Translations under genes and position numbers: made by a program | NCBI GenBank assembly: GCA_000611775.1 | Contig: KK106983.1 | Coordinates: 1,565,808-1,629,807, forward strand | Source: Umbilicaria muhlenbergii | Lineage: Eukaryota; Ascomycota; Lecanoromycetes; Umbilicariales; Umbilicariaceae | Reading direction: 5' to 3' | Length of the DNA: 64,000 nt | In this document: positions 1 through 10,611 of the stretch, piece by piece | How the letters are laid out: each line of letters opens with the position of its first letter | Numbering within the stretch: the stretch's first letter is position 1 | Notes under the pieces: model-generated | Told to the model about the DNA's origin: nothing | What the model saw: the letters and a program-made list of their open reading frames with translations, nothing else | The model's database searches: none

Positions 1-1771
1 TTCCCAACCACCATTTCCCTAGTGATCACCTGGCATTGCAGGCGTGTTTCTCGGTCAAACCTCGAAAGGAGCGGAAGGTTGTCGAGGCGGATTTTGGGCC
101 ACAGCGGGAGAGGAGGAATTAATCAAGCTGCGGGCCGACGACTAATATCTCGACGAATCTGTACCTAACTTTTTGCTTTGACGGCTCGCGCATGCTTTCC
201 TTCCCACCAGGCGACCCGGCGGTTCTTGGAAAACCCTTACAATGGCGGGCGTCACCTTATTTTCCTGATGCTGGGTTGGCAGAATCATGGTGTTCTGGGT
301 GTACCGTGCATCTTTTGTCTTTTTTTTTCCATGTATTAACTGGGCACGGGAAGGACGCTGTTCTTCCTCTTCGCCAAGCGCTGCTGCGAGACGAGCGTTT
401 CTTCACTCCGTTTCGGTTGGGAATTGTCATTCAGATAGCAGTAGGTAGTTCAAGGGTATGTTTCCTGACCATCTGGTCTGCATGCTCTGGCAATGGACCT
501 TGGTCACATCGAACGCTTTGACACATTCTCCCTGCAGGATGTCATACTCTGCTCTGTTTTATGATCTGGCACGGAATGATGTAGCCATCTCTGTTCCTCC
601 AAGAGAGTTGCGGGATATTGCAGCAGGCCTGTGCACGATTGTCCAGCCTCACGTCGTATCTGGGCATCTCCCATGGCCCTTCCGAGCATTTCCCCGGATC
701 CCTTACAGTAGCATCTCTGCCCGCCCCGATCTGATAGGGTCCCCGTTCCTGTCCTTGCCCGGGTGCGGCCAGCCACTACCGTCGGACAAGGACCTACCTG
801 CCAGGTGTAGCGACAAACATCCCGCTAGCCGGCATCATGTCAAACCGGAGAGAGGCAAGCTCGATGCGGTGGTCTGAACGGATGTGTGCATTCCTCGGTA
901 GAGGTATAGGCGTGCCAGTCACAGCGAAGCGGGCCAGGGCCGAACCGTGCATTTGCGGGGAGAGGGTGCCTCATGCTGGATTTGGAATGGTGATGGATCT
1001 GGAGAAGGCGTTTCGAAATAGCAGTGCCTTGTCGGGATGCCTTCTTTTAACGTGGCCGGTCTCGGGCCTGGGGTTCTTTCGGCCCCTCGCCATGCCGTTC
1101 GACATGACTCTCTACCTTGGTCTGTACCTGATTGTATCTTACCTGTGTAGGTAAAACGTATGGCGCATCGCAGCGGACGGGCCTTCAGTATTTATCAAGG
1201 TTCATCGTTCAAAGCATCGCGATTCGAGATGAGACGGTTTAACCGGCCCCCGTCAAATCAAATTACTCCGTGGCATGTATGCAAGATCAAGGTCGATCTT
1301 GGTCCTCCAGGCCAGGGGAATATTATCGAGCCCGGGGGATGCATTCTCCACTCCTTCGAGTACACGAACGGTGAAACGAGATGAGCCAACATCACAAATG
1401 CCACTCTCACGCATGATGCGAATAGAAGCCAGAGTTTGATTACGATAAGACTACCGGATGCGGCGCTGGAATGAGGGTGGCCTGAGGGACCCAGTTGTGC
1501 CGACTCAGCCAATCTCATTCGCGTGGAAAGGTACAGTTGGGAGTAAGGCTGAATGCGTGCGAAAAGGCAAATGACTGGGTCTCGTCTCTTCCGTCGCAGT
1601 CGGGGATTATTCCTGCTGACAACCCTCGCAAATGCTGTGGTGCTGCTGAAACATCCCGCTGCTGTCGCGGGCGCCGTGCAGCCAGCGAGCAGGGCCGCCG
1701 ATCTCCCAACAGCCGCAGCTTCAGACGTGTGAGTGCGATGGCGCGTGAGGACGTCGGCCAGGATGGAGGAG

Positions 1772-1820
1772 CGGGGAGACGGGGAGACGGGGAGACGGGG
1801 GAGACGGGGGAGACGGGGAG
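1772..1820. repeat. GGGGAGAC minisatellite
   Basis: About six copies of an 8-9 bp purine unit (GGGGAGAC, with one or two extra G) stand head to tail. All G is on the + strand, so the tract could form G-rich secondary structure. No gene overlaps it. Confidence 0.9.
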
Positions 1821-2221
1821 AGTTGTTCGGACGAGCCAGACGGCGCTGGTCAGTCTCCTTGGGGCACGGTAACGGTTGGGATGAGTCAGGTATTAGGCTC
1901 GAACCGGCTCCAAGTGGCTCGTTCGCGGCGAGCGTGTGGGTACCGAGTCCGAGGTGGAAGGGGAAGTGTTCTGGCTGATCTGGCTGCTGGTCGCTTGGCC
2001 GCCGAGTGCATCGGACCAATGGGCGGCGATGGAAGAAGGCTAGAAGTGGTAGAAGGAAAACCCGAGTGGATCTCATTCCACTCGGACGTTTTTGAGTTGC
2101 AAGGGTTCGACATCCTTGCGCCCACCCGCTCCAATGCCCAACTCAGCTCTGGCGGAGCAGAAGAAGCTTCTTTGTGACTGCCTTACGGCCTGCTCCAAGG
2201 CGGCCAAACAATCCTGTCCAC

Positions 2222-2258
2222 CCTCGACCCTCGACCCTCGACCCTCGACCCTCGACCC
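2222..2258. repeat. CTCGACC 7-bp minisatellite
   Basis: Five near-perfect head-to-tail copies of CTCGACC, followed by a decayed copy (CTCGACTCGACCCC). It lies about 840 bp before the start codon of the phosphodiesterase, in its probable leader or promoter. A similar CTCGACG heptamer recurs near 36.4 kb. Confidence 0.9.
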
Positions 2259-3096
2259 GCCAACACTCGACTCGACCCCGTGCAATTCTCGCCTCGCCAC
2301 CACTGGCTCTGCGGTCGTCTTCTCTAATGTTCCCATCACTTCCTGGTCTGATTACTCTCGCTGTCGCTGTCCTGGACGTCGGGCGTACGTGCTAGCATCC
2401 ACTGCTGCTCCTTGCGCGCCTCGACCGTCAGGACGATTCCCCAGTACATACCGGATGTTGTGCGTAGAGCCTAACTCGTGTGTGCGACGCCGGCGCCGCT
2501 GCATTCCACCTGTGCAAACGAAAATAATATCAAGACCGTCACGGACACTGTGGTGGGGGTCCCGATAACTGTTCATAGGGAGGTTCGCGGAGAGGAGGAC
2601 TTCTGCTCCCGGAGGCGTTGTGCCGCATTAAAAGACCACGAATTCTTTTTTTGGTCGCCTGCCTTTTCTTCTATCGAGGCTTGCTTCAGGCTCTTACCCG
2701 GTCTCTGGAATCGTGCGTCGCCCATTTGCGCTGCAAATCTTCCCCCGTGATCTGCGAACGGTGCGATGATGCGTGGATGACCTCGTCGGCGCGACAACCC
2801 AGGCAACGACTCACCCCTCGTCGCGGTTGAGCTACAACTCACTTCGCCCGACATTCCTGACCGTCCATTCATCTTCTCAGCCAGGAAATCCACCTAGCGT
2901 TGTTACAGGACCATTGTTCGACGGCCGGCACGGCTACGCTGCTGGAGACGCCTGCTCGCAAATATCAAAACAGGCTAGGGAACTACAAACTCTTCTGTTT
3001 GCTACTCTCAAGTCCCTCGTGGGCAAGCACACGGTCACATTTCAGCATACCCCAGGATCTATAATCTTATCCTTCAAAGCCCGGTCGCTAGCCGTG

Positions 3097-6000
3097 ATGG
3101 ATTATGCGGCCTGCCATGTTGTCTATGTGGACAAGCGAGCGCGCGAAGAGAGATTTGTGAGGAAGGATGGCTTGGCACCTTCCACTGTTACGAGGCGGAA
3201 TGAGGGAGCTTTGGACGTTTCCGACGTCCATGAAGATCTCGCAGAGCTCGAGGAAGTACAAATGAACGTTCAGGCGATCTTGTCGGTCTTCAATGGAGGT
3301 ATGTTTTACAACACTCTCGAGTCTACGTCGTTTTCTAGTCTCGGCGTTCATCAGCATCACCGGCTATGTTTTGTCTCTGGCGTGATGAGCGATAACACGC
3401 AGTCCCGCATTGTTGACCACAGATTGTTCCAGTGAGAGGAGCTGACAAGTAACAGTGTGGGTTTGTACTTCTGGCACGTCCTGCATGGCCAAGCTTGCAG
3501 AGCTCAACGAGTCCATCGGCACCGACCTCAAGCCAACACTGGTCATACTCGAGACCTTCGTGGACGCTGACGTCGAGGGTCATGATCCTAGGAGAGCTTC
3601 TCGTGAGCTTGCGACTCCTTCCCCTACTTCACAACAGCCAGAGCCGTCACTGGCCCCCGAACCAGACAATCTTTACAGCTTTGCGCTTCTTCAGCATATC
3701 TCTGCAGAGGTTTCCTTCAAAAACTTATCCAAGCTAGTCGTACCGATTGCAATGATACAATATCGGGAGTCCGGGTTTGCGATGCGCCATGCCATTACTG
3801 GCGGTGCTCGCCCTCGTCCGTCGTCGAGTAGCTTCGGTCGATTGAGTGGATCTCCGGTGTCTACAAGTCGCGAAACAACCGAGGCATTCGCTCCAGTAGA
3901 ATCAAGTCGAATGTTAAAGTGCCTGGATGCGGGTGCAATTGATGTTCTCACTAGCCCGCTACAGAAAGATCGCGTCTATGGGCTGGCGGCGCATGCATAC
4001 CGAGCGCATATAGAAGCTACAAGAGACCAAACCGCATTCCTTCCGACTAAGCGGCTACGAAAGCGCTCTTGGGTGGGTGTGGATGATGAAAAGCCGTTCG
4101 CTTACTTGAGGGAGTCAATGTACGTACTTCGAACTCGATGCACTTTCTCCTGATCAGCCCAGGGATGTGATCGCTACTGTGACGAGAGAATTCTAACGAC
4201 AATGCGTAGGGTATCTGGTCTCATGATGGGAATTTGCAAGCCAGAAAGCGTGCCCGAGAACTTTGATCATAGGTACGTTGGATCAGCCGAACCCTCTTTG
4301 GCGCAATGTAGACCTGACGTATACCGGTCTCTAGGGAGCTATACATCCTTGGCCCTCGACAAGCAGAAATTGCCAGAGCGATTGGCACCTGGAATTTTTC
4401 AGCTCATGACTTCTCCGACGACGAACTGGTTCATGCCGCCTTCCTCATGTTACAGCATGCACTGCAAATGCCCGAACTCGAGAAATGGCGGCTGCCTGCT
4501 GGTAAGTCACTCGTGACTGGGTACAACATAACAATGATCCGAGGTCTGACGTGAACACCACAGCTGATCTCAAGAACTTCCTAATGGCCAGTCGAGTTGC
4601 CTACAACGCCTTCGTACTCTACCACAACTTTCGCCATGTGGTGGACGTGATGCAGGCGGTGTTTGTCTTCCTTCTTGAAATCGGAGTCCTACCTCCTTAT
4701 CAAGGCCGTCCCACTCGCTCAGATGTTGTCAAAGACTCCTCATCCATTGCGGCTCTGCTGACGCCGTTCGACGCTTTGACGCTTCTGATATCTGCGATCG
4801 GGCACGATGTGGGACATCCCGGCGTAAACAACGCCTTCCTGGTTGCGCTCAACGCCCCGCTCGCACAGTTGTACAACGACAACTCGGTTCTTGAAGCCTT
4901 CCATTGCGCTGCTTATTCCCAGATCCTACGGCGATACTGGAATGCAGCGTTTGTGGACACGGACATGCGCCGTCTAATGATCCAATCCATCTTGGCCACA
5001 GATATGGGCATGCACTTCAAATACATGGAAGATTTGGGCAATTTACAGCAGAAGGTGCACGACAATCGAGGGACCGATGGATGGAGCCCGCAGGTCCTTC
5101 AGGGCTACAGGACGCTTGTCTGCGGTCTACTCATCAAGTGTGCTGACATCAGCAATGTGGTAGGTTCCACCAGCGGCCTCGGAATGGTCTTTGCGCTGAC
5201 ATACAGTAGGCTCGGTCTTACGAAATAGCTGTAGGTTGGACCGATCTCCTCCAGCTCGAATTCGCAAAGCAAGGGGAGATGGAAACAGACGTCGGTCTGC
5301 CCACAACTCTGTTCGGTGGGCCTCCAGAGCTCGGTAACGTCATGAAGCTGGCCAATTCACAAATCGGCTTCATGAACGTCTTTGCGAAACCACTCTTTGA
5401 GGCCGTTACGGACATCATTCCTGCCATGGGATTTGCTGTAGAGGAGATTTCCAAGAACGTGTCAATATGGCAGGGCAAGATCGAACAAGAGAAGATGAAG
5501 GAGACTGCGAGAGGTGGGACACCTCACCACTCGTCGGAAGGCATCTTGTCTCCCCGGTCAAATACCCCAAATCAATCGCCAGACGTACCCGAGCTTTCTC
5601 ACCCTGACGAAGGAGCATCGGCTTCTGCAGCGTCATTGCAGATCTTGTCGCCCAACCCACAGCTTTCCTTACCGACCCGCGAGTCGCGACGTTCCTCGGT
5701 CGGGTCAATCTCTGCCCTGCTAGCGGGTGCGTCTCCGTCACAAACCGAGTCGCACAACCCGTCGCGACGCTCATCCTTGGGCTCCCCAACCCTCGGTGGT
5801 CAGGCATTAGGCTCTTCTTTTGGTGGCTTTGCAGGCGTAGGCTCATCCGCAGACCCCGTCTCTTTCTCCCGGCGATCTTCAGGTGCGTTTCCCAGCGCGA
5901 GCATAGTCGGCCCGAACTTGCAAACCCGAAGGTCAAGTAACACTTTGCCCAGTCAGTTGCAGCTAGGCTTGGGCCCGGGCCAGCAAACTTTCGCTCCAGC

Positions 6001-6667
6001 ACCACCCTCGGCGGAAAATGTCCAGCCTGGCAGACCTGGGCCGGCATCGGAACTCCCGCCACATGACGTTGTTTCTGCCACAGCCGCACCCGCATCTGGT
6101 CCCAGCTCTCGCGATAGTAATAGTGGCGGTGGTGGTAATGGAGGTGGTGGCGTCCCCACTCATCGAGGCTCGAAACACGGCGATTCCGACACCAGTCCGA
6201 CCAAGCACCAGCTCGCTCGACACTTCCCCAACCGCCACCACGGTTCCTCGTCCAACAGCCGACGCCCCTCCACGCTCGACCGCAGCTATTCGCCCACGAC
6301 ATCCAACGGCGCCCACACCACCGCCGACGGCAGTCTCAGCCACTTCCCCACCGCATACTCGCCCACCAGCCCCTCGGGCACCCAAGCCACTAGCTTCCTG
6401 ACCGTCGATAGCGATTATAAGGAGAGATGGCCCGAGCACGAAGGCACGGCCCCGCCGGCGGTCGTGGATTTGGATAGGCCGGGGAGCGGATACACGGGCG
6501 CTGGCACGGGGGTTGCGGCCGCCAAGAGCAATACCGTTAAGACGAGCATAGTGGCTGGGAATGGGCATGGGAGTGCGGGCGAGCCTGGGCGCGTTGTGCA
6601 GAGGAAGGGGAGTCGGTTCCTCAATTTCTGGAAGAAGAAATCCAAGTCCCAGGGGTCGAGTCCTTAG
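3097..6667 (+). CDS. Class I 3',5'-cyclic-nucleotide (cAMP) phosphodiesterase
   Basis: Hydrolyses cAMP to AMP and so damps protein kinase A signalling. Proposed exons are 3097-3298, 3456-4119, 4210-4272, 4335-4501, 4564-5159 and 5210-6667; all junctions are GT-AG and keep frame, giving 1049 aa. The start is the first in-frame ATG of exon 1. The catalytic HD domain spans about residues 300-640 and shows the family metal and substrate motifs: HNFRHVVD (about 386), HDVGHPGVNN (about 445), KCADISN, and the invariant glutamine in SQIGF. Residues 1-245 resemble a degenerate receiver domain, as found in animal PDE8. The last 400 residues are Ser/Pro/Gly-rich and disordered, ending in a lysine-rich tail (FWKKKSKSQ). 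It is the fungal high-affinity PDE2/PdeH type by motif; the substrate preference is inferred. Confidence 0.95.
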
Positions 6668-7432
6668 GTTGGCGGATCGGCTGGACGGGGTGAGATAGCT
6701 GGACGTGGGGCTTTCTGAGGAGATCTTTGTCGAGCGGGCTGGAACGGATTTGGTTTTCTGGCCGGTGGATATGGTCCGCGAGGATGGGAGCGTTGAGATG
6801 GATGGGATTCTGGCTAGGGGTGTGACTAGGGGAGGCTGGATCTGGAGTTTCGATCGCGCCGTCTAAGAGGCGGACGAGAGCGGTGTTTTGCGAAAGTCAG
6901 AGACGCAGATACCACGGGGCATATTTTATGTACATGAGCGCTATGGTGGCGGAATGATGATTGAGGAGGCTACAGTATTTTTTATCGTTGTCGTTGGTTG
7001 GTATCGAGAGCTGCTGTGTTGTGGAACTTGACGGGTGGAGAGGCCGACAGCCGTGGAGGAGCGGGCGAGAAGTGGATGTTGGGGGGGGCCCGAGCACTAC
7101 ATATGGTATCTGGCCTACTGTCTGTTTGTCTGTCTGCCTGTCTGTCCGTTTGCTGGCGAACTGGCCGGCTATCTGTCTAGCTAGCTTTTCAGAGAGGGCG
7201 ACTTGGGGATGTAGGCTGCTGGGGGGGCTTTAGTCGTCATCATCAGGTACAGCCGCACGGACTTCCTAAGTGGAAAACGTAGGCAGAGGCAGTAGGCTAG
7301 GAGTAGATAGTCAACATTTCCCATCCTGATCTTTTTGGTCTTGAAATGGTGTCGAATTGTGATTGGATGAAATGAAGTCAACGGCCTTGTCCATTTAAGG
7401 GAGTACAACTACAAAAGCCCTTCCTAATGCTG
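6668..7432. other. Convergent 3' intergenic region
   Basis: Lies between the 3' ends of the phosphodiesterase (+) and the Rdx gene (-). It is G-rich on the + strand near 6.7-6.9 kb and carries a CTGT/TTGT-rich microsatellite-like run at 7118-7155. I see no gene in it; it should hold both 3' UTRs. Confidence 0.6.
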
Positions 7433-8685
7433 TTAATTACAATCTTCACATATATTCCCGTCTGGGTTTCGCTTTATCTTTTCTCCCATCTCCCCTTTTG
7501 CCGCTCCCTTTGCCTTTTCCTTTACCTCACCATCTAGGTTACCCTCTTGATTACCCTCTTCTCCTTCTGCCTTCCCCCCTTGTGTCCCTTTTGCGACCTC
7601 GTCGGCGGTGCTGGATGGCACGGACTTCTTCTTTCCGTCTACGTGGCCGAGGTCGCGGGTGGGGTCGATGATGTCCCGCACGCGCTTTTTGAGCTCTTTT
7701 GTTTCTGGGGAGAGGGGGGTCGGGTTAGTTGGGGTTTACGTGGAGCTTGTGAGGGAGGAGAAGGGAAGGGGAGGATGGTGGATGGTGTGGGGATTTTGTA
7801 GGTGAGTATTAGTGGAGGGTCTCGGCTGGATAGTTGGGTAGAGGTGATTTGGGAGGTGGTGGGGAGGATGGAAAGGGTTAGTGGGGGGTGAGGGAAGAAC
7901 AAGGACAAGAGTAAGAATAAAAGCACTTTTGCAGACATGTCACCCCCTTTGCTGAAGGGGAGAAGTAGAATGGGAAGATCTCGTAGCTGAAGAGAAGAAG
8001 GAATATTCGTAGCTCGCAGGTACCTACCTGGAAACCCTCCCTCAGTCTTTCTATCCCACAACGTCCGAGTCTGCGTTACCACTTCTGCTGTGCCGCTCTC
8101 GGTAATCCCATCTGCGTTCTGGCTGGGTGCGTAAACGATATCCACAGTGAAGACGCCGCCGGTGGAGGGAATGAGAGAGACTTCGCCTAGGGAGGTCGAG
8201 AATGTGGAGAGGAGTTCTTGTGCAAACTAGATATGAGGGAGTGAGTGGAGAGTAGAGACGGATAGTATATAAAGACGATAGTTGAGAATCTTGCAAATTG
8301 AGTAGGGGATAGAGGTGGGCCGAGGAGAGAGATACGAAATAACTCTGGTGCAAATTGGAGATGGGGAAAAGGTGAGTGAATAGTACGAAGTAGATAAGAG
8401 ATAAAGAATCTGGTTTGCAGCTCTTTGGATAACGGAAATGACCTCGTAAGAGGAAGTTCAGTACAGTATAGGAGAAGGATGAAGGGCACGAATCAGATTT
8501 TGTCATTGATATGCTGAAATTGAGTTGGGGAAGAAAGAATACGACATGTAGGATGCATGTTGGAATAGACATACATAGGCAGCTCTAAGCATCCATTTGC
8601 ACTGCGTACAGAATCTGATGCTGATACGGGGAAGTGAGACTGGAGCCACGTTCTCCGTATGACTCGAGTCTAATATTGCCGCCAT
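7433..8685 (-). CDS. Rdx/selenoprotein W-type thioredoxin-fold protein
   Basis: A non-seleno member of the SelT/SelW/SelH (Rdx) family, small redox proteins with a CxxC motif in a thioredoxin-like fold. Exons on the minus strand are 8685-8575, 8226-8028 and 7704-7433, giving 193 aa. The N-terminal strand is followed by FCTQCKWMLRAAY, which holds the CxxC with cysteine in the place of selenocysteine. The middle carries the TGGVFTVDI strand, then LWDRKTEGGFPETKELKKR and RDIIDPTRDLGHVD, all typical of fungal Rdx proteins. The last 70 residues are a Lys/Glu/Gly-rich low-complexity tail, longer than the core family. Its substrate is unknown. Only splicing assembles it, so no single frame shows the protein. 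Confidence 0.93.
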
Positions 8686-9329
8686 GTTGAGATGATGTGG
8701 GGTGGACGATACCCATTATACAAATCAATCCGAAGAGGGAGTAGCTAGATAATGAAATCCCAACATTCTTGTAGACTGGCTCAAGAACGCCACGTTAATG
8801 CTCAAAATCTGCCGTTTACAATCTACGATCACGTCATGTTGTTCCTCAACAGCATCGCAGTTTTAGTGTACTTGAAAGTCATCCCCTAGTAATTTACATG
8901 AAAGAATCGGTATTAGAAGACAACTGTTGCTTTTCCACCGAACGATTTTGACGAAACGCAGAGTGCCACCGTAGACAAGCATTGGCGACGGACCACATTA
9001 AATCGAGATCGCAGGGTTCAAGGAAGGCACTGATAGACCTTGAGCTTCGGTCATTGCTCTGCATCTCAACCTTACAGGAAGAAGAGCATATACAATGTCC
9101 TGTGACCCAAAGTAGTCCAGTAACTGTCCGGACGAAAACGACGGGAAAAGAAACACGAAGAACCATGACCACCTTGACAATGTCTGCTCCCATTCCCCCA
9201 CACGCTTTGCCGTCGAAAGAGAACACAGTGTAAGGGTAAACAAGGACGATTGCTGGTATGGAACAATGGGTGATTAAAGAGCCGTTGACGCCATGCTGAT
9301 CCGAGAAGAAGACGCTAGACAAGGCCGCT
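8686..9329. other. Intergenic region
   Basis: Separates two minus-strand genes: the promoter side of the Rdx gene and the 3' side of the G-gamma gene. Small frames overlap on both strands without recognisable motifs. I see no further gene. Confidence 0.6.
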
Positions 9330-9798
9330 TTACATCACCGCGCAACAACCACCAGACTGCACCGGCGAGTAGGGATCTTCACGCTTGTCAACCTACAGGA
9401 GAGACTCTAAAGTTAGCACGCAATCTTCGTGAGGTGGCATGATTGTGAGGCCATATTGACACGGAATGAAAGTGAGCATACCTGGCCCCAGAGGGAAGGT
9501 ACCATAAAGTCTTTCGTGGAATTGCAGTATTGAACCAAACTACGGAAGAGCTTGCGGTCAGCAGAGCTCGCGTTTCACCAACTCCGAGGCGAACGGAAAC
9601 ATCGAGGACTCGGCGAGGGGCAGAAGGCGTAAGGGAAACGTACGAGCTGGCAGCCTCTGAGACCCTTATGCGAGGGCGATTCAAGTCTTCAGTCAGTCGA
9701 CCGTTGAGCTCGTTCAGCCGGCGCAGTTTTAGGTCGGCCATGCTTTGCTTCTTATTCTTGACATCACCCCCCGCGCGGATTTCATAGGTTGGCGCCAT
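9330..9798 (-). CDS. Heterotrimeric G-protein gamma subunit
   Basis: Partner of G-beta in the plasma-membrane heterotrimer that couples receptors to cAMP and MAPK pathways. Three exons (9798-9644, 9539-9482, 9392-9330) give 91 aa, the usual fungal length. An N-terminal helix with KLRRLNELNGRLTEDLNRPR forms the coiled-coil segment that pairs with G-beta. Then follow YCNSTKDFMVPSLWGQ and a C-terminal GGCCAVM: CAVM is a CaaX prenylation box and the cysteine before it a likely palmitoylation site. All junctions are GT-AG and in frame. The gene is divergent from eIF3a. Identification is secure, although the exons are 155, 58 and 63 nt only. Confidence 0.96.
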
Positions 9799-10611
9799 CG
9801 CTTCTGAGTTGCTGGCGGGTGCGAGTCCTTGTTGAGGTGGTCGCTCTCTTCCGTGAGAATAATTGCGTACGGGTCGATAGTTTGCTTTGTTGCATCCATT
9901 AGCTCGAGCACCACGGTCGCGACACTCTGACTGCGGAGACTTACACCTTTGCTTGGTGATCCGCGGTGAGCGAATTTGGTATAGACGGCAATTCCTCGAT
10001 CGTTGTCGACGGAAAGGCGCTCGAAGAACTGGGAGCAGTCAGACGGCCAAAGAGCTTCTCAAGTGCAAGCGGTCGGAGGAGATCTACCTGCGCTTCGCCC
10101 GCTGGGATGGGCCCCGACCCCGGTGAGAGTAGTCCCTTGAGCCCGTGCACGATTGGTGCGCTTAAATTACCTCTTCGCGTTAGACACTCCTCGGCTGAGC
10201 ATCAGGCGAAAGGGCGAATGTATATCCGAAAAGTATCGGATCACGGCGAGATAAGGCCGAGCTCGGTGATAAATGTACTTACCACAATAACTTCCACTGT
10301 ACTCTTCGTGGAGATACGTTGAGTGATTCTGCTCTGAGGCGGCGCTGCCAAATGACTTTGGGGGCCATGGTGGTTTGAGTTGGTGGTGAGCTTGGAATTT
10401 CGTTTGCTTTATAGCGGCGAATGACGCTAACCAGAAGTGTACTAGCTTCATATTGATCGCACTCTGAATTTGCAGCGTCGCCCTGTTGGTTGCACAGAAG
10501 CCACGGCACGGCCATCGACACAACTACGGATCAAGGAATCATTCCTGGTGGCAAAGCATCGCAGCTACTGATCAGTTTATCACGCCCAAGTTCTAGAGGA
10601 GGTTGCCCAGC
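9799..10611. promoter_or_regulatory. Divergent promoter region, G-gamma / eIF3a
   Basis: The 813 bp between two start codons facing away from each other must contain both promoters. Short frames on both strands lack protein character. I could not identify a specific TATA box or factor site. Confidence 0.6.

Larger units (their letters stand above)
1..3096. other. Long non-coding stretch upstream of the phosphodiesterase
   Basis: No open frame here has convincing protein character. Several frames of 60-270 codons are open, but they are arginine/serine/proline-rich, overlap one another on both strands and run through the tandem repeats. The stretch holds two minisatellites and many short upstream ATGs. 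Fungal cAMP-signalling genes often have long leaders, so at least the last kilobase may be promoter and 5' UTR of the phosphodiesterase; that is inference. Confidence 0.5.

Noticed and set aside
1258-2076. 272-codon open frame on the minus strand
   Set aside because: Arg/Ser/Pro-rich, runs through the GGGGAGAC minisatellite and shows no domain or homology-like blocks; other frames are open across the same interval.
2095-2125. Second tRNA-like GGGTTCGACATCC
   Set aside because: Lacks the final B-box C and the remaining cloverleaf elements.
5415-6302. 295-codon minus-strand frame
   Set aside because: Antisense shadow of the disordered C-terminal exon of the phosphodiesterase.
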